Shown: positions 33,136 to 42,140 of the stretch, one piece after another
Numbering within the stretch: the first letter of the stretch is position 1
Layout: the number at the start of each line of letters is the position of its first letter
Assembly (NCBI RefSeq): GCF_000255295.1
Contig: NC_017030.1
Span: forward strand, 1,364,001 to 1,428,000
DNA: 64,000 bases
Reading direction: 5' to 3'
Source of the DNA: Corallococcus coralloides DSM 2259
GTDB lineage: Bacteria; Myxococcota; Myxococcia; Myxococcales; Myxococcaceae
Notes under the pieces: model-generated
What the model was told of the DNA's origin: nothing
Seen by the model: only the letters and a program-made list of their open reading frames with translations
Database searches by the model: none
Translations under genes and position numbers: made by a program

Positions 33136-34854
33136 ATGCTGACAGGATGGCTGGGACGATTCAGCGCGGGGCTGGTGGGGGTCCTGTCGCTCACGGCCTG
33201 CGGGACGCCGGGCTCCCGGACCCTGCCGGTGGGGATGCACGGCTACGGGCGCTATCACAGTGCATCCCCGGCTTCGTTCACGCGTGACCCCGCGTGGGGC
33301 GGCGCGGGTCCGAGCGGCACCGTCGGAGGAGAGGAATTGGGTCGCTACCTCGCGTTCATCCGTGAGAAGCGAGCCGCGTTGAAGCAGCCCGCCGTGATGG
33401 AGACGGAGCGTCAGGTGGGCCATGCCGCGCTCAATGACCTGATGCTCTGGGCGTCCGCGCGGACGGAGGAGGAGCTCTCGAAGGACGAGCCGCTGGAGGT
33501 GTACCTGCGGCTGAAGGCGAAGCACGCCCAGGCCCTGCTGGAGGACGGCAAGCGGTCCGCGCGGGCGGAGGCGAAGCTGGAGGAGTTCCATCTCTGGGCG
33601 GATGCGCGCCGTCAGGTCCTGGCGGATGCGCACTTCCGCCGGCTCGGGAGTGACGGGCTGCTCACCGAGAGCGCGCTCTACGAGGAGACGCAGCTGGCAC
33701 TGGTGGATGCGGTGCTGGACTGGGCGTTCACGCACATGGAGGACCCGGACTTCCCGCGCAAGAGCCCCAGTGAGGTGGCGCTCTACCTGCTGGCGCGTGA
33801 CAGCTTGCTGGCGTCCGCGGTGGAGGCGGGCCGCTTCGCGCCGCCGGTCTGGGACCCGGCGCGTGATCCTCCGGGCATTCCGCCCGAAGAACTGGTGCTG
33901 GAGATCGCCCTGGGGCTGCTGCCCGTCACCGGAGAGGTGGCGGACGTGGGCGGCGTGGTGCTGGGGAAGAGTCTCCTGGGGTATCCGCTGACGGACGGAG
34001 AGCGGCTGCTGTGCGCGGTGAGCGTGGCGCTGCCGGTGGTGTCGGGGCGCCTGCTGTCGGAAGGCGCGCAGGGGGCGGAGCGCGTCGCGCTGCTCACGGG
34101 CCGGAGCCTGCGCGAGGTGCAGGTGTTGCAGCGGGTGGTGCAGCACCTGTCGCCGCAGGAGGCCCAGGAGCTTCGCCAGGTGCTGCGCGCGGCGGGACGC
34201 GGCGAGTCCGTGTCCGTGGAGGACGTGGAGAAGCTGCGGGCCCTGGCGAAGCGGTTGGAGGCGCCGCTCGCGGAGGCGGGGCGCGTGCTGGCCCGGGGCA
34301 AGCGCGTGGCACTGGTGGGCTCACGGGCGACGGCGGAGGGCGCGCGGCTGGTGCCGGGCAGCGCGGAGCACCTGGCGCAGGCGTGGGTGGACTACCAGTT
34401 CCGTCACCCGGAGAAGTACCGGAGCTTCAAGTACGCCGTCGATCCGGAGTGGGAGCGGCTCTACCAGACGGTCATCCAGAACAAGGGCGCGGGCAGTGCG
34501 TTCGAACAGTCCGTGCTCCAGAGCCGGAAGCTGCCGAAGAACACGGTCCTGCTGTTGCCCCCACCGGGCAGCAAGGCCCAGGGCTTCGTTCCGGATGCCG
34601 TGACGGGGCACAAGGGAGACCTCGTCTGGGGCAGCGCCTACGACTTCGTCGAGGTGAAGGGCCGCAAGGAACTGGCGCTCACGGGGAACATCAAGGCCAT
34701 GATTAAGTACGTCCAGCAATACGGTGGCTCTCTCGAACTCTGGATCCGTTCCGCCAAACATCCCGAAGGGGCGACGCGGTTGACCGGGCCACTTCAGGCG
34801 GAACTTGAAGGCCTCAGGCGGTCGGGCCAGGTCAACATCCAGCCCTTCCCTTGA
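33136..34854 (+). CDS. SitA-like lipoprotein polymorphic toxin with nuclease-type C-terminus
   Basis: 572 aa. Seen: a type II signal with lipobox LSLTAC (Cys22); a helical N-terminal half (about 65-240); a segment at about 257-305 (LGLLPVTGEVADVGG then PLTDGER) that resembles the pre-toxin TG module; and a distinct C-terminal domain (about 410-572) with FVPDAV (Asp487) and DFVEVKG (Glu506, Lys508), a PD-(D/E)XK nuclease pattern. Known: myxobacterial SitA toxins are lipoproteins with variable C-terminal toxins, delivered by TraA/B outer-membrane exchange and neutralised by a downstream SitI. Inferred: this is such a toxin. GAGGGGG precedes the ATG at 33136. No SitB-like gene is adjacent. Confidence 0.8.
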   Translation: MLTGWLGRFSAGLVGVLSLTACGTPGSRTLPVGMHGYGRYHSASPASFTRDPAWGGAGPSGTVGGEELGRYLAFIREKRAALKQPAVMETERQVGHAALNDLMLWASARTEEELSKDEPLEVYLRLKAKHAQALLEDGKRSARAEAKLEEFHLWADARRQVLADAHFRRLGSDGLLTESALYEETQLALVDAVLDWAFTHMEDPDFPRKSPSEVALYLLARDSLLASAVEAGRFAPPVWDPARDPPGIPPEELVLEIALGLLPVTGEVADVGGVVLGKSLLGYPLTDGERLLCAVSVALPVVSGRLLSEGAQGAERVALLTGRSLREVQVLQRVVQHLSPQEAQELRQVLRAAGRGESVSVEDVEKLRALAKRLEAPLAEAGRVLARGKRVALVGSRATAEGARLVPGSAEHLAQAWVDYQFRHPEKYRSFKYAVDPEWERLYQTVIQNKGAGSAFEQSVLQSRKLPKNTVLLLPPPGSKAQGFVPDAVTGHKGDLVWGSAYDFVEVKGRKELALTGNIKAMIKYVQQYGGSLELWIRSAKHPEGATRLTGPLQAELEGLRRSGQVNIQPFP

Positions 34855-34863
34855 AAGCTGCTC

Positions 34864-35643
34864 ATGGCGCTGCGCTATCTGAAAACCCGCTGGTCACTTC
34901 TCCCTGGGGTTCCATCAACGAGCACCATTCGCGAACTCCTCCGACGATTCTTCACGGAGGGCCGCTGGTTCCAACCTGTGCGCTACGGGAGCGTCGGAGT
35001 GGATGAGCAGTGTGAGCCCGGTTCGTTCGACCTGGATGCGCTCGCGGCCTACTACGACGAATCCAAGCGCTTCTTTATCGGGGCGAAGACGGATCGGGAC
35101 TTCATCCATTTCTCCCCCGAACGCCACGGGAAGTACCCCTTCATCGGTTCATTCAGCTGGTACACATCGGTTGTGGAAGCCCGCAAGGCTCAATGGCGCG
35201 AGGCCCACCTGCGGCAGGTCGTCGAAATCATGCACCTGCTGGGCTCGCCCCTTGCCCAGTCTGGTCTCGATGACGATTTCCAGCGCAAGCGCGACCGGAT
35301 CGAGCCCAACGAAGATGGCTTCGGCTCCAAGCTTGTCTTCAACCTGCGCGACTACAGCGAAGGCCTGGACGGCCTCTACTGGCGCAACATCTTCGGCGCC
35401 CCCTTCGTGGACCTCTTCGGCCCGCGCCTGGACGCCATCCCCGCGTCCCAGCGCCAGTCACTCGACGGCGGACTCGTCCTCGTCCAGCCCTATGAGCTGC
35501 CCACCCAGGCCATGACCGCGGAGGGCGACGCCGCGGAAGGCCAGCTCATCGCCACCCTGGGCCGCGACGCCTTCTTCGACCTGCCCACCCTCACGAAGCC
35601 CACGCGCGTGCCGGACGTGTCCTGGATGCTGCACAAGCACTGA
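34864..35643 (+). CDS. Probable immunity protein for the upstream toxin
   Basis: 259 aa starting 9 bp after the toxin stop, same strand, no signal peptide, hence cytoplasmic. Recognisable segments are YYDESKRFFIGAKTDRDFIH, EGLDGLYWRNIFGAPFVDLF and LVQPYELPTQA. I cannot place these in a named immunity family. Position, size and cytoplasmic location fit an antidote to a nuclease toxin, and the base composition of the first two thirds is noticeably less GC-rich than in the flanking genes, as in transferred toxin-immunity cassettes. It ends 13 bp before the convergent radA stop. Confidence 0.65.
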   Translation: MALRYLKTRWSLLPGVPSTSTIRELLRRFFTEGRWFQPVRYGSVGVDEQCEPGSFDLDALAAYYDESKRFFIGAKTDRDFIHFSPERHGKYPFIGSFSWYTSVVEARKAQWREAHLRQVVEIMHLLGSPLAQSGLDDDFQRKRDRIEPNEDGFGSKLVFNLRDYSEGLDGLYWRNIFGAPFVDLFGPRLDAIPASQRQSLDGGLVLVQPYELPTQAMTAEGDAAEGQLIATLGRDAFFDLPTLTKPTRVPDVSWMLHKH

Positions 35644-35656
35644 CACGCCCCAGACG

Positions 35657-37018
35657 TCAGTCGAACATCGCCGCCAGCGCTTCGCTCAGGGTCTCCACGC
35701 CCACCACCTGGAGCTTCGTCTTCTCCACGCGCCGCGCGCTGCCCGCTGGCAGCACCACCCGCTGGAAGCCCATCTTCGCGGCCTCCGCGAGCCTCGGCTC
35801 CACCTGGCCCACCGCGCGCACCTCGCCTGCGAGCCCCACCTCTCCCAACACCAGCGTCTTCGCGTCCAACGGCCGGTTCTGCAGGCTGCTCACCAGCGCC
35901 GCGCACACCGCCAGGTCGCACGCCGGTTCGCTCAACTGCATGCCGCCCGCCACGTTGACGAACAGGTCGCAGCCCACCAGTGGAATCTCCTCCTTCTTCT
36001 CCAGCACCGCCGCCAGCAGCGCCACGCGGTTGCCGTCCACGCCAATCGCCGTGCGCCTCGCCGTGCCGTAGCCCGTGGGCGCCACCAGCGCCTGCACCTC
36101 CACCAACAGTGGCCGCGTGCCGTTGAGCGTGCTCGTCACCACGCTGCCGGACTTGCCCTGCGGACGCTCGGAGAGGAACAGCGCGGACGGGTCCGCCACC
36201 TCCACCAGCCCCGCGCCCTTCATCTCGAAGACGCCAATCTCGTTGGTGCTGCCGAAGCGGTTCTTGTGCGCGCGCAGGAGCCGGAACGGGTGGCCGCGCT
36301 CGCCCTCGAAGTAGAGGACCGTGTCCACCATGTGCTCCAGCACCCGGGGACCCGCGATGGAGCCTTCCTTCGTCACGTGGCCCACCAGGAACGTGGGCAC
36401 CCCGCTGCGCTTGGCGAACGCCATCAGCCGGCCCGCCACCTCGCGCACCTGGGTGATGCTGCCCGGCGCGTTGCCCAGCTCCGGCAGGTACATGGTCTGG
36501 ATGGAGTCCACCACCAGCGCCTGCGGCTTCAGCGCCTCCGCCGCCTGGAGCACCCGGTCCGCGTCCGTCTCCGCGAACAGGTGGATGGCCTCACTCTCCA
36601 CCCGCAGGCGCTCCGCGCGCATCTTCGTCTGCCGCAGGCTCTCTTCACCCGACACGTAGAGCACCGGCCCGTGCCGCGACAGCTTGTCCAGCGCCGCCAA
36701 GAGCAGCGTGGACTTGCCGATGCCCGGGTCGCCGCCCAACAGCACCAGTGAACCGCCCACCACGCCGCCGCCCAGGACGCGGTCGAACTCCGTGATGCCC
36801 GTGCGCCGACGGACTTCCGTCTCCGCCGTCACGTCCTGCAGCTTCACCGGCTTGGAGGCGCCCCCGGACGCGCCCCACGCCGGGCGCTTGTCGTCCACCT
36901 TCGCTTCGGTCTCCTCCAGGAGCGAGCTCCAGGCCCCGCAGTCAGGACACTTCCCGAGCCACTTCGCCGTCTGGTAGCCGCAGGCCTGACAGGTGTAGTG
37001 CGTCTTCGCCTTCGCCAT
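35657..37018 (-). CDS. radA: DNA repair protein RadA/Sms
   Basis: 453 aa, standard length. A zinc finger (Cys10, 13, 24, 27), a RecA-like core with Walker A GGDPGIGKST (Lys102), the RadA-specific HKNRFGSTNE motif, and a Lon-protease-like C-terminal domain (GCDLFVNVAGG, LVLGEVGLAGEVR). It is a DnaB-like helicase aiding branch migration during recombination and, in some bacteria, transformation. The start is the ATG at 37018. Monocistronic, between the toxin cassette and a rightward small membrane gene. Confidence 0.96.
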   Translation of the reverse strand: MAKAKTHYTCQACGYQTAKWLGKCPDCGAWSSLLEETEAKVDDKRPAWGASGGASKPVKLQDVTAETEVRRRTGITEFDRVLGGGVVGGSLVLLGGDPGIGKSTLLLAALDKLSRHGPVLYVSGEESLRQTKMRAERLRVESEAIHLFAETDADRVLQAAEALKPQALVVDSIQTMYLPELGNAPGSITQVREVAGRLMAFAKRSGVPTFLVGHVTKEGSIAGPRVLEHMVDTVLYFEGERGHPFRLLRAHKNRFGSTNEIGVFEMKGAGLVEVADPSALFLSERPQGKSGSVVTSTLNGTRPLLVEVQALVAPTGYGTARRTAIGVDGNRVALLAAVLEKKEEIPLVGCDLFVNVAGGMQLSEPACDLAVCAALVSSLQNRPLDAKTLVLGEVGLAGEVRAVGQVEPRLAEAAKMGFQRVVLPAGSARRVEKTKLQVVGVETLSEALAAMFD

Positions 37019-37198
37019 GGGTTGGAGTGTCTACCCCAGACCCCTGACGTTTCCCCGCCTCATGCGCGCGCCATGCCAGGAGAGCAGGCAGGCAGGTTGT
37101 CATGGATCAGGTAGCGAGTTGCCCTACAGGGAGGGGGCACACACTTTCTGGACCACGGGCGACGCGAAACAGCGCGCCCCCCACACAGGGAGAGTGCC

Positions 37199-37468
37199 AT
37201 GGGGATTATCGCGTTTCTGGTGATTGGTCTGGTCGCGGGTCTGATCGCTCGGGCCATCATGCCGGGCAACCAGTCGATGGGGCTCATCGCCACCACGCTG
37301 CTGGGCATCGCCGGTTCGTTCGTGGGCGGTTTCGTCGGTTCGCTGTTCTCTCGTGATGGGCGGGCCTTCGACCTGCACCCCACGGGCCTGCTGTTCTCCG
37401 TCCTGGGCGCACTGGTCGTGCTGTTCCTCGTGGGGCTCGCCGGCCGCGGTCGTCGCGTCCACGTCTAG
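37199..37468 (+). CDS. GlsB/YeaQ/YmgE-family stress-associated membrane protein
   Basis: 89 aa with three hydrophobic, glycine-rich helices (FLVIGLVAGLIARAIMPG, LIATTLLGIAGSFVGGFVG, LLFSVLGALVVLFLVGLAGR), the pattern of transglycosylase-associated/YeaQ proteins. The function is unknown; often stress induced. GGGAG precedes the ATG at 37199. It is followed by an intrinsic terminator. Confidence 0.88.
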   Translation: MGIIAFLVIGLVAGLIARAIMPGNQSMGLIATTLLGIAGSFVGGFVGSLFSRDGRAFDLHPTGLLFSVLGALVVLFLVGLAGRGRRVHV

Positions 37469-37509
37469 CCGCGAGAAGCTCTCCGACCGATGAGGCGGGA
37501 GACAGCCAG

Positions 37510-37536
37510 GGGACGTCCGTCACGTACGGACGTCCC
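37510..37536 (+). terminator. Intrinsic terminator after the YeaQ-type gene
   Basis: A perfect 11-bp stem GGGACGTCCGT / ACGGACGTCCC (37510-37520 and 37526-37536) with a 5-nt loop is followed by a T-rich stretch (TTCTGTCTTT). It separates the small membrane gene from the biotin operon. Confidence 0.8.
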
Positions 37537-37599
37537 TTCTGTCTTTGCGGGCCTCTTCCAGGCTCCGGGGGCGGGCTTCCCAGAGGAGAAAGAAGACTC

Positions 37600-37627
37600 G
37601 TCAACCCCCTCCGCCAAGAGCGTTGAC
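37600..37627 (+). promoter_or_regulatory. Putative BirA (biotin repressor) operator upstream of bioB
   Basis: An inverted repeat GTCAAC at 37600-37605 and GTTGAC at 37622-37627, separated by 16 bp, lies 55 bp before the bioB start. BirA operators have palindromic halves of the form GTAAAC / GTTTAC with the same inner spacing. Position and spacing fit, the base at one step differs, and the call is an inference. Confidence 0.55.
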
Positions 37628-37682
37628 AACGGCCTTCGGGCCACGCACCGTCGGCCCCCTGACGCCTCCCCAAGGAGCCTGC

Positions 37683-38708
37683 ATGTCCGACACCGCCGAG
37701 TCCTTCCACGGCCACGCCCACCACGCCGCCCCCGCCCCGGAAGGGGTGACGGTGCGGCACGACTGGTCGCTCGCGGAGGTGAAGGCGCTGTACCAGTTGC
37801 CGCTGCTGGACCTGGTGCACAAGGCGCAGACGGTGCACCGGCAGGTGTTCGTGGAGAACAAGGTGCAGCTCTGTTCGCTGCTCTCCATCAAGACGGGCGG
37901 GTGTCCGGAGGACTGCGCATATTGCCCGCAGGCGGCGCGCTACAAGACGGGCGTCAAGGCGGAGAAGCTGATGGCGGTGCCGGACGTGCTGGCCGCCGCG
38001 TCGCAGGCCCGTCAGGCCGGGGCCACCCGCTTCTGCATGGGCGCCGCGTGGCGCGAGGTGAAGGACGGTCCGCAGTTCGACAGCGTGCTGGAGATGGTGA
38101 AGGGCGTGCGGGCCCTGGGGATGGAGGCGTGCGCCACGCTGGGCATGCTCACCGACAGCCAGGCGAAGCGCCTGCGCGAGGCGGGCCTGTCCGCGTACAA
38201 CCACAACCTGGACACGTCCCCGGAGCACTACGGCGACATCATCTCCACCCGCACCTATGACGACCGGCTGAAGACGCTCAACCGGGTGCGCGACGCGGGC
38301 ATCTCCGTGTGCTGCGGCGGCATCATCGGCATGGGCGAGTCCGTGGACGACCGCTGCAACCTCTTGCGCACGCTGGCCAACCAGGAGGTGCACCCGGAGT
38401 CGGTGCCCATCAACGCGCTGGTGCCCGTGGAGGGCACGCCGCTCGCGGAGCAGCACCGCGTGGAGACGGTGGACATGGTGCGCACCATCGCCACCGCGCG
38501 CCTGCTCATGCCCCAGGCCATGGTGCGCCTGTCCGCGGGCCGCATGCAGATGAATGAAGAAGCGCAGCTGCTCTGCATGATGGCGGGCGCCAACTCGCTC
38601 TTCTTCGGGGAGAAGCTGCTCACCACCGGCAACCCCGAGTACACCCAGGACATGGCGCTCCTGGAGAAGGCGGGCATCCGCCCCCTGGAGCCCCGGCAGG
38701 ACCGGTGA
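37683..38708 (+). CDS. bioB: Biotin synthase
   Basis: 341 aa. Radical-SAM enzyme that inserts sulfur into dethiobiotin, the last step of biotin synthesis. Cluster motif [12 protein letters not shown] (Cys74, 78, 81), [22 protein letters not shown] and GIIGMGES are all present. The first about 25 residues are a His/Ala-rich extension. AAGGAG precedes the ATG at 37683. The stop overlaps the bioF start by 4 bp. Confidence 0.97.
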   Translation: MSDTAESFHGHAHHAAPAPEGVTVRHDWSLAEVKALYQLPLLDLVHKAQTVHRQVFVENKVQLCSLLSIKTGGCPEDCAYCPQAARYKTGVKAEKLMAVPDVLAAASQARQAGATRFCMGAAWREVKDGPQFDSVLEMVKGVRALGMEACATLGMLTDSQAKRLREAGLSAYNHNLDTSPEHYGDIISTRTYDDRLKTLNRVRDAGISVCCGGIIGMGESVDDRCNLLRTLANQEVHPESVPINALVPVEGTPLAEQHRVETVDMVRTIATARLLMPQAMVRLSAGRMQMNEEAQLLCMMAGANSLFFGEKLLTTGNPEYTQDMALLEKAGIRPLEPRQDR

Positions 38709-39886
38709 AGTCCACCTCTCCGGTCGCGGACCGCTGGGCGCGCGAGGACCTGGAGGCCCTGTCCGCGAAGGGCCTTCGCCGCGTGCTGGAGCCGCTCGAC
38801 TCTCCCCAGGGCGCGGAGGTGCGCGTGGGGGACGAGCGGCTGGTCAACTTCTCCTCCAATGACTACCTGGGGCTCGCGGCGTCGCCCGCCGTGCGCGCCG
38901 CCGCCGCGTCCGCGCTGGAGCGCTACGGCGTGGGCACGGGCGCCAGCCGCCTGGTGGTGGGGGACATGGTGCCGCACCAGCGGCTGGAGGCGCGCCTTGC
39001 CCGCTTCGAGCGCGCGGAGGCCGTGCGCCTCTTCAACTCCGGCTACGCGGCCAACACCGGCATCCTGCCCGCGCTGGTGGGGCCCGGCGACGCGGTGTTC
39101 TCCGACGCCCTCAACCACGCCTCGCTGGTGGACGGCTGCCGGCTGTCTCGCGCGCGCGTCGTCGTCTACCCGCACGCGGACGTGGCCGCGCTCAGCCGCG
39201 CGCTCGCGGAGACGCCCGCGCGGCGCAAGCTGGTGGTCACCGACAGCGTGTTCTCCATGGACGGGGACGTGGCCCCGCTGCGCGAGCTTCTGGCCGCGTG
39301 CGAGGTCCATGGCGCCGCGCTGATGGTGGACGAGGCGCACGCCACCGGCGTCCTGGGCGCGCGCGGCGCGGGCCTGTGCGAGGCGCTGGGCGTGGAGGGC
39401 CGCGTGGACCTGCGCATGGGCACGCTGAGCAAGGCGCTGGGCGGGCTGGGCGCGTACGTGGCCACCTCGCGCGCGGTGGCGGACCTGTTGGTCAGCCGCG
39501 CCCGGCCGTTCGTCTACTCCACCGCGCTGCCCGCGGCCCTGTGCGCTGGCGCCGAGTGCGCGGTGGACCTGGTGGAGCACGACCCCGCGCCTCGCGAGCG
39601 GCTGTGGGGGCACATCCACCGTTTCACGGAGGGTCTGCGCGCGCTGGGACTGCCCGCCGAACCCCGGAGCGCCATCTTCCCGGTCATCCTGGGGGAGCCC
39701 TCGCGCGCCTTGGACGCGGCGAAGCGCCTGCGCGAGGCGGGCCTCCTGGTGAAGGCCATCCGCCCGCCCACCGTGCCAGAGGGCACCAGCCGGCTTCGCT
39801 TCTGTCTCTCCGCGGCCCATACGACGGGCCACATCGACCTGGCGCTGGAGGCCCTGCGCCGGGTGGGAGTCTCCCGTGGCCCCTGA
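38705..39886 (+). CDS. bioF: 8-amino-7-oxononanoate synthase
   Basis: 393 aa, PLP-dependent alpha-oxoamine synthase joining pimeloyl thioester and alanine. [43 protein letters not shown] and the PLP-lysine motif GTLSKALGG (Lys243) are present. The GTG start at 38705 forms a GTGA overlap with bioB, so it is translationally coupled. Its 3' end overlaps bioD by 11 bp. Confidence 0.96.
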   Translation: MKSTSPVADRWAREDLEALSAKGLRRVLEPLDSPQGAEVRVGDERLVNFSSNDYLGLAASPAVRAAAASALERYGVGTGASRLVVGDMVPHQRLEARLARFERAEAVRLFNSGYAANTGILPALVGPGDAVFSDALNHASLVDGCRLSRARVVVYPHADVAALSRALAETPARRKLVVTDSVFSMDGDVAPLRELLAACEVHGAALMVDEAHATGVLGARGAGLCEALGVEGRVDLRMGTLSKALGGLGAYVATSRAVADLLVSRARPFVYSTALPAALCAGAECAVDLVEHDPAPRERLWGHIHRFTEGLRALGLPAEPRSAIFPVILGEPSRALDAAKRLREAGLLVKAIRPPTVPEGTSRLRFCLSAAHTTGHIDLALEALRRVGVSRGP

Positions 39887-40571
39887 CTCACTCCAGTTCT
39901 TCGTCACCGGCACGGACACCGGCGTGGGCAAGACGCAGGTGTCGTGCGCGCTGCTGTCGCTCCTGAAGGACGCGGGCCATGCGCCCCAGGGCTTCAAGCC
40001 CTACGAGAGCGGCTGCGCGTCGCTGAAGGCTCCCTCCGATGCGCTCGCCATGCGCGAGGCCGCGGGCAGCACGCTGCCGGTGGAGGCCATCTGCCCGCAC
40101 CGCTTCAAGGCGCCGCTGGCCCCGGGCATCGCGGCGTCGCGACTGGGAACGGAGCCGGACTTCCGCGTGACGCTCGCGGCGTGGAAGCAGCTGAAGGGCG
40201 GATCCGTCGTGGTGGAGGGGGCAGGGGGGCTGTTCGTCCCGGTGGATTCGAAGCGCGACGTGGTGGACCTCATCCAGACCTTCCGCCTGCCCGTGGTGCT
40301 GGTGGCGCGCGCGGGGCTGGGCACGCTCAACCACGTGGCGCTGTCGCTGGAGGCGCTGGCGGCGCGCAAGGTGTCCGTGCGAGCGGTGGTGTTGTCGCGC
40401 GGGGTGCCCGGACGTGACCTGGCGGAGCGGGACAACCGGCGCTACCTGGAGGCCCGCCATGGCGTGGAGGTGCTGGGGCCCGTGCCGTATGTGGAGGATG
40501 CAAGAAAGCGCCGGATGGCGTTCCGGCGCGCGCTGGCGCCGCTGGTGCCCGAACGCGCGCGGGCCCGATAA
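39876..40571 (+). CDS. bioD: Dethiobiotin synthetase
   Basis: 231 aa. ATP-dependent ring closure of 7,8-diaminopelargonate to dethiobiotin. P-loop GTDTGVGKT (12-20), [19 protein letters not shown] and [12 protein letters not shown] are clear. It starts with GTG at 39876 inside bioF. bioA, which makes its substrate, is not in this window. Confidence 0.95.
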   Translation: MAPDSLQFFVTGTDTGVGKTQVSCALLSLLKDAGHAPQGFKPYESGCASLKAPSDALAMREAAGSTLPVEAICPHRFKAPLAPGIAASRLGTEPDFRVTLAAWKQLKGGSVVVEGAGGLFVPVDSKRDVVDLIQTFRLPVVLVARAGLGTLNHVALSLEALAARKVSVRAVVLSRGVPGRDLAERDNRRYLEARHGVEVLGPVPYVEDARKRRMAFRRALAPLVPERARAR

Positions 40572-40686
40572 ATCGGCCTCCGGCGCGTTCGGCGGAAAGG
40601 TGCGTGCTACAGGTCGCGCAAGTTTTCGCGTGGTGGTGGCCGTGATCTGGACGTGCTGTTTTTTCCGCGCGAGAAAGCCGGCACGA

Positions 40687-40965
40687 ATGGCGGACATCAT
40701 CGACATCACGCTCCTCGCGGACGTCCGGCGCTTCTTCAAGAAGCTCATCGAACAGCGCGGGCTGTCCTACTTCCTCCAGAAAGACGGTCCGCGGCTGTTC
40801 CAGATTGAGCCGACGAAGGTCGAGCTGGTTCTACGCACCGCGATCCGCACCCGGAACCCGGAACTGCCCGCGCCCCATGAGAAGGCCGTCGAGCACTGCC
40901 GTTTGGAACTGCGCCGCGAGCTGATCCGCCGCGTGGCCAGCGCCATGCTCCAGACGGGGCTGTGA
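40687..40965 (+). CDS. Conserved-looking small protein of unknown function
   Basis: 92 aa from the ATG at 40687. Helical and charged (DVRRFFKKLIEQRGLSYFLQ, PHEKAVEHCRLELRRELIRR), no signal peptide or membrane segment. Its stop overlaps the aminotransferase start as GTGA, which argues it is translated. The reading frame stays open further upstream to 40414, overlapping bioD, but the downstream ATG gives a compact protein. Confidence 0.65.
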   Translation: MADIIDITLLADVRRFFKKLIEQRGLSYFLQKDGPRLFQIEPTKVELVLRTAIRTRNPELPAPHEKAVEHCRLELRRELIRRVASAMLQTGL

Positions 40966-42140
40966 GCCGCTTCTCGCTCCGCACCGCCTTCCCGCGCACC
41001 CCCAACCCGCTCTCCCAGGCCGTCGCCGAGCGCCACGCGCGCGGGCTGCCCCTGCTGGACCTGGCGGAGACCAACCCCACCCGGGTGGGGCTGCCCCCAC
41101 CGGACGTGGACCTCGGGGCCCTCCCCGGGCCCTTCCGCTACACGCCAGAGCCCTTCGGCCTGCCCACCGCGCGCGAGGCCGTGGCCGCGCACCTGCGCAA
41201 GCGGGGCGCGTCCGTGGACGCCGCGCACGTCGTCCTCTCCGCCAGCACCAGCGAGGCCTACGGCTGGCTCCTCAAGCTCCTGTGCGACCCGGGGGACAAC
41301 GTTCTGCTCCCCGCGCCCGGCTACCCGCTGGTGGACGTCCTGGCGCGCCTGGAGGGCGTGCAGGCGCGCTCCTACCGGTTGCCCGCCGTGCACGGCTTCG
41401 GCCTGGACGCGGCCCGGGTGGAGGACTGCGTGGACGCCCGCACGCGCGCGGTGGTGGTGGTGAACCCCGGCAACCCCACCGGCCACTTCCTGCACGAGGG
41501 CGAACTCCACGCGCTCGCGGACGTGTGCGCGCGCCATGGCCTGGCGCTCGTCTGCGACGAGGTGTTCTCCGACTTCGCGTGGGATGAAGAAGAGGGGCGG
41601 GTGACGTCCGTGGCGGGGCGGAGGCTGCCGTGCCTGACGTTCTCGCTCTCCGGCCTGTCCAAGGTGGCGGGCCTGCCCGGCCTCAAGCTGGCGTGGCTGC
41701 ACGTGGGCGGCCCCGCGCACGCGCGCGACGAGGCCCTGGCCCGGCTGGAGGACGTGGCGGACGCGGCGCTGTCGGTGGCCACGCCCGTGCAGCTCGCGCT
41801 GCCAGCGCTCCTCGCGAACGCGCCGCGCTTCCAGCAGGCGCTGCTGGAGCGGGTGGGGGACAACCGGGAGCGGTTGCTGCGAGCGCGTCCGGCGGACGCC
41901 GCGTGGGACGTGGTGCCCTCGCACGGCGGCTGGAGCGCGGTGCTGCGCATCCCCCATCACCCCGGAGAGGAGGCCACCTGCCTGCGGCTCCTGGAGGAGG
42001 GGGTGCGCGTGCAGCCGGGCTACTTCTACGACTTCGGCGGCGGTGCGTACCTCGTGCTGTCGCTGCTGCCGACGCCCGAGGTCTTCACCGCCGCCCTGGT
42101 GCCGCTCCTGCGCGTGCTCAGTCCGTCGGCGGATCGATGA
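40962..42140 (+). CDS. PLP-dependent aminotransferase, class I/II
   Basis: 392 aa. The fold-type I pattern is clear: LLDLAETNPTRVG at the N-terminus, SASTSEAYGW, VVVNPGNPTGHF, VCDEVFSDF and the PLP lysine in SLSGLSKVAGLPG (Lys234). It transfers amino groups between an amino acid and a 2-oxo acid; the amino-acid specificity cannot be read. GTG start at 40962, coupled to the 92-aa gene. Its last 23 bp overlap the 3' end of the convergent substrate-binding gene. Confidence 0.9.
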   Translation: MSRFSLRTAFPRTPNPLSQAVAERHARGLPLLDLAETNPTRVGLPPPDVDLGALPGPFRYTPEPFGLPTAREAVAAHLRKRGASVDAAHVVLSASTSEAYGWLLKLLCDPGDNVLLPAPGYPLVDVLARLEGVQARSYRLPAVHGFGLDAARVEDCVDARTRAVVVVNPGNPTGHFLHEGELHALADVCARHGLALVCDEVFSDFAWDEEEGRVTSVAGRRLPCLTFSLSGLSKVAGLPGLKLAWLHVGGPAHARDEALARLEDVADAALSVATPVQLALPALLANAPRFQQALLERVGDNRERLLRARPADAAWDVVPSHGGWSAVLRIPHHPGEEATCLRLLEEGVRVQPGYFYDFGGGAYLVLSLLPTPEVFTAALVPLLRVLSPSADR

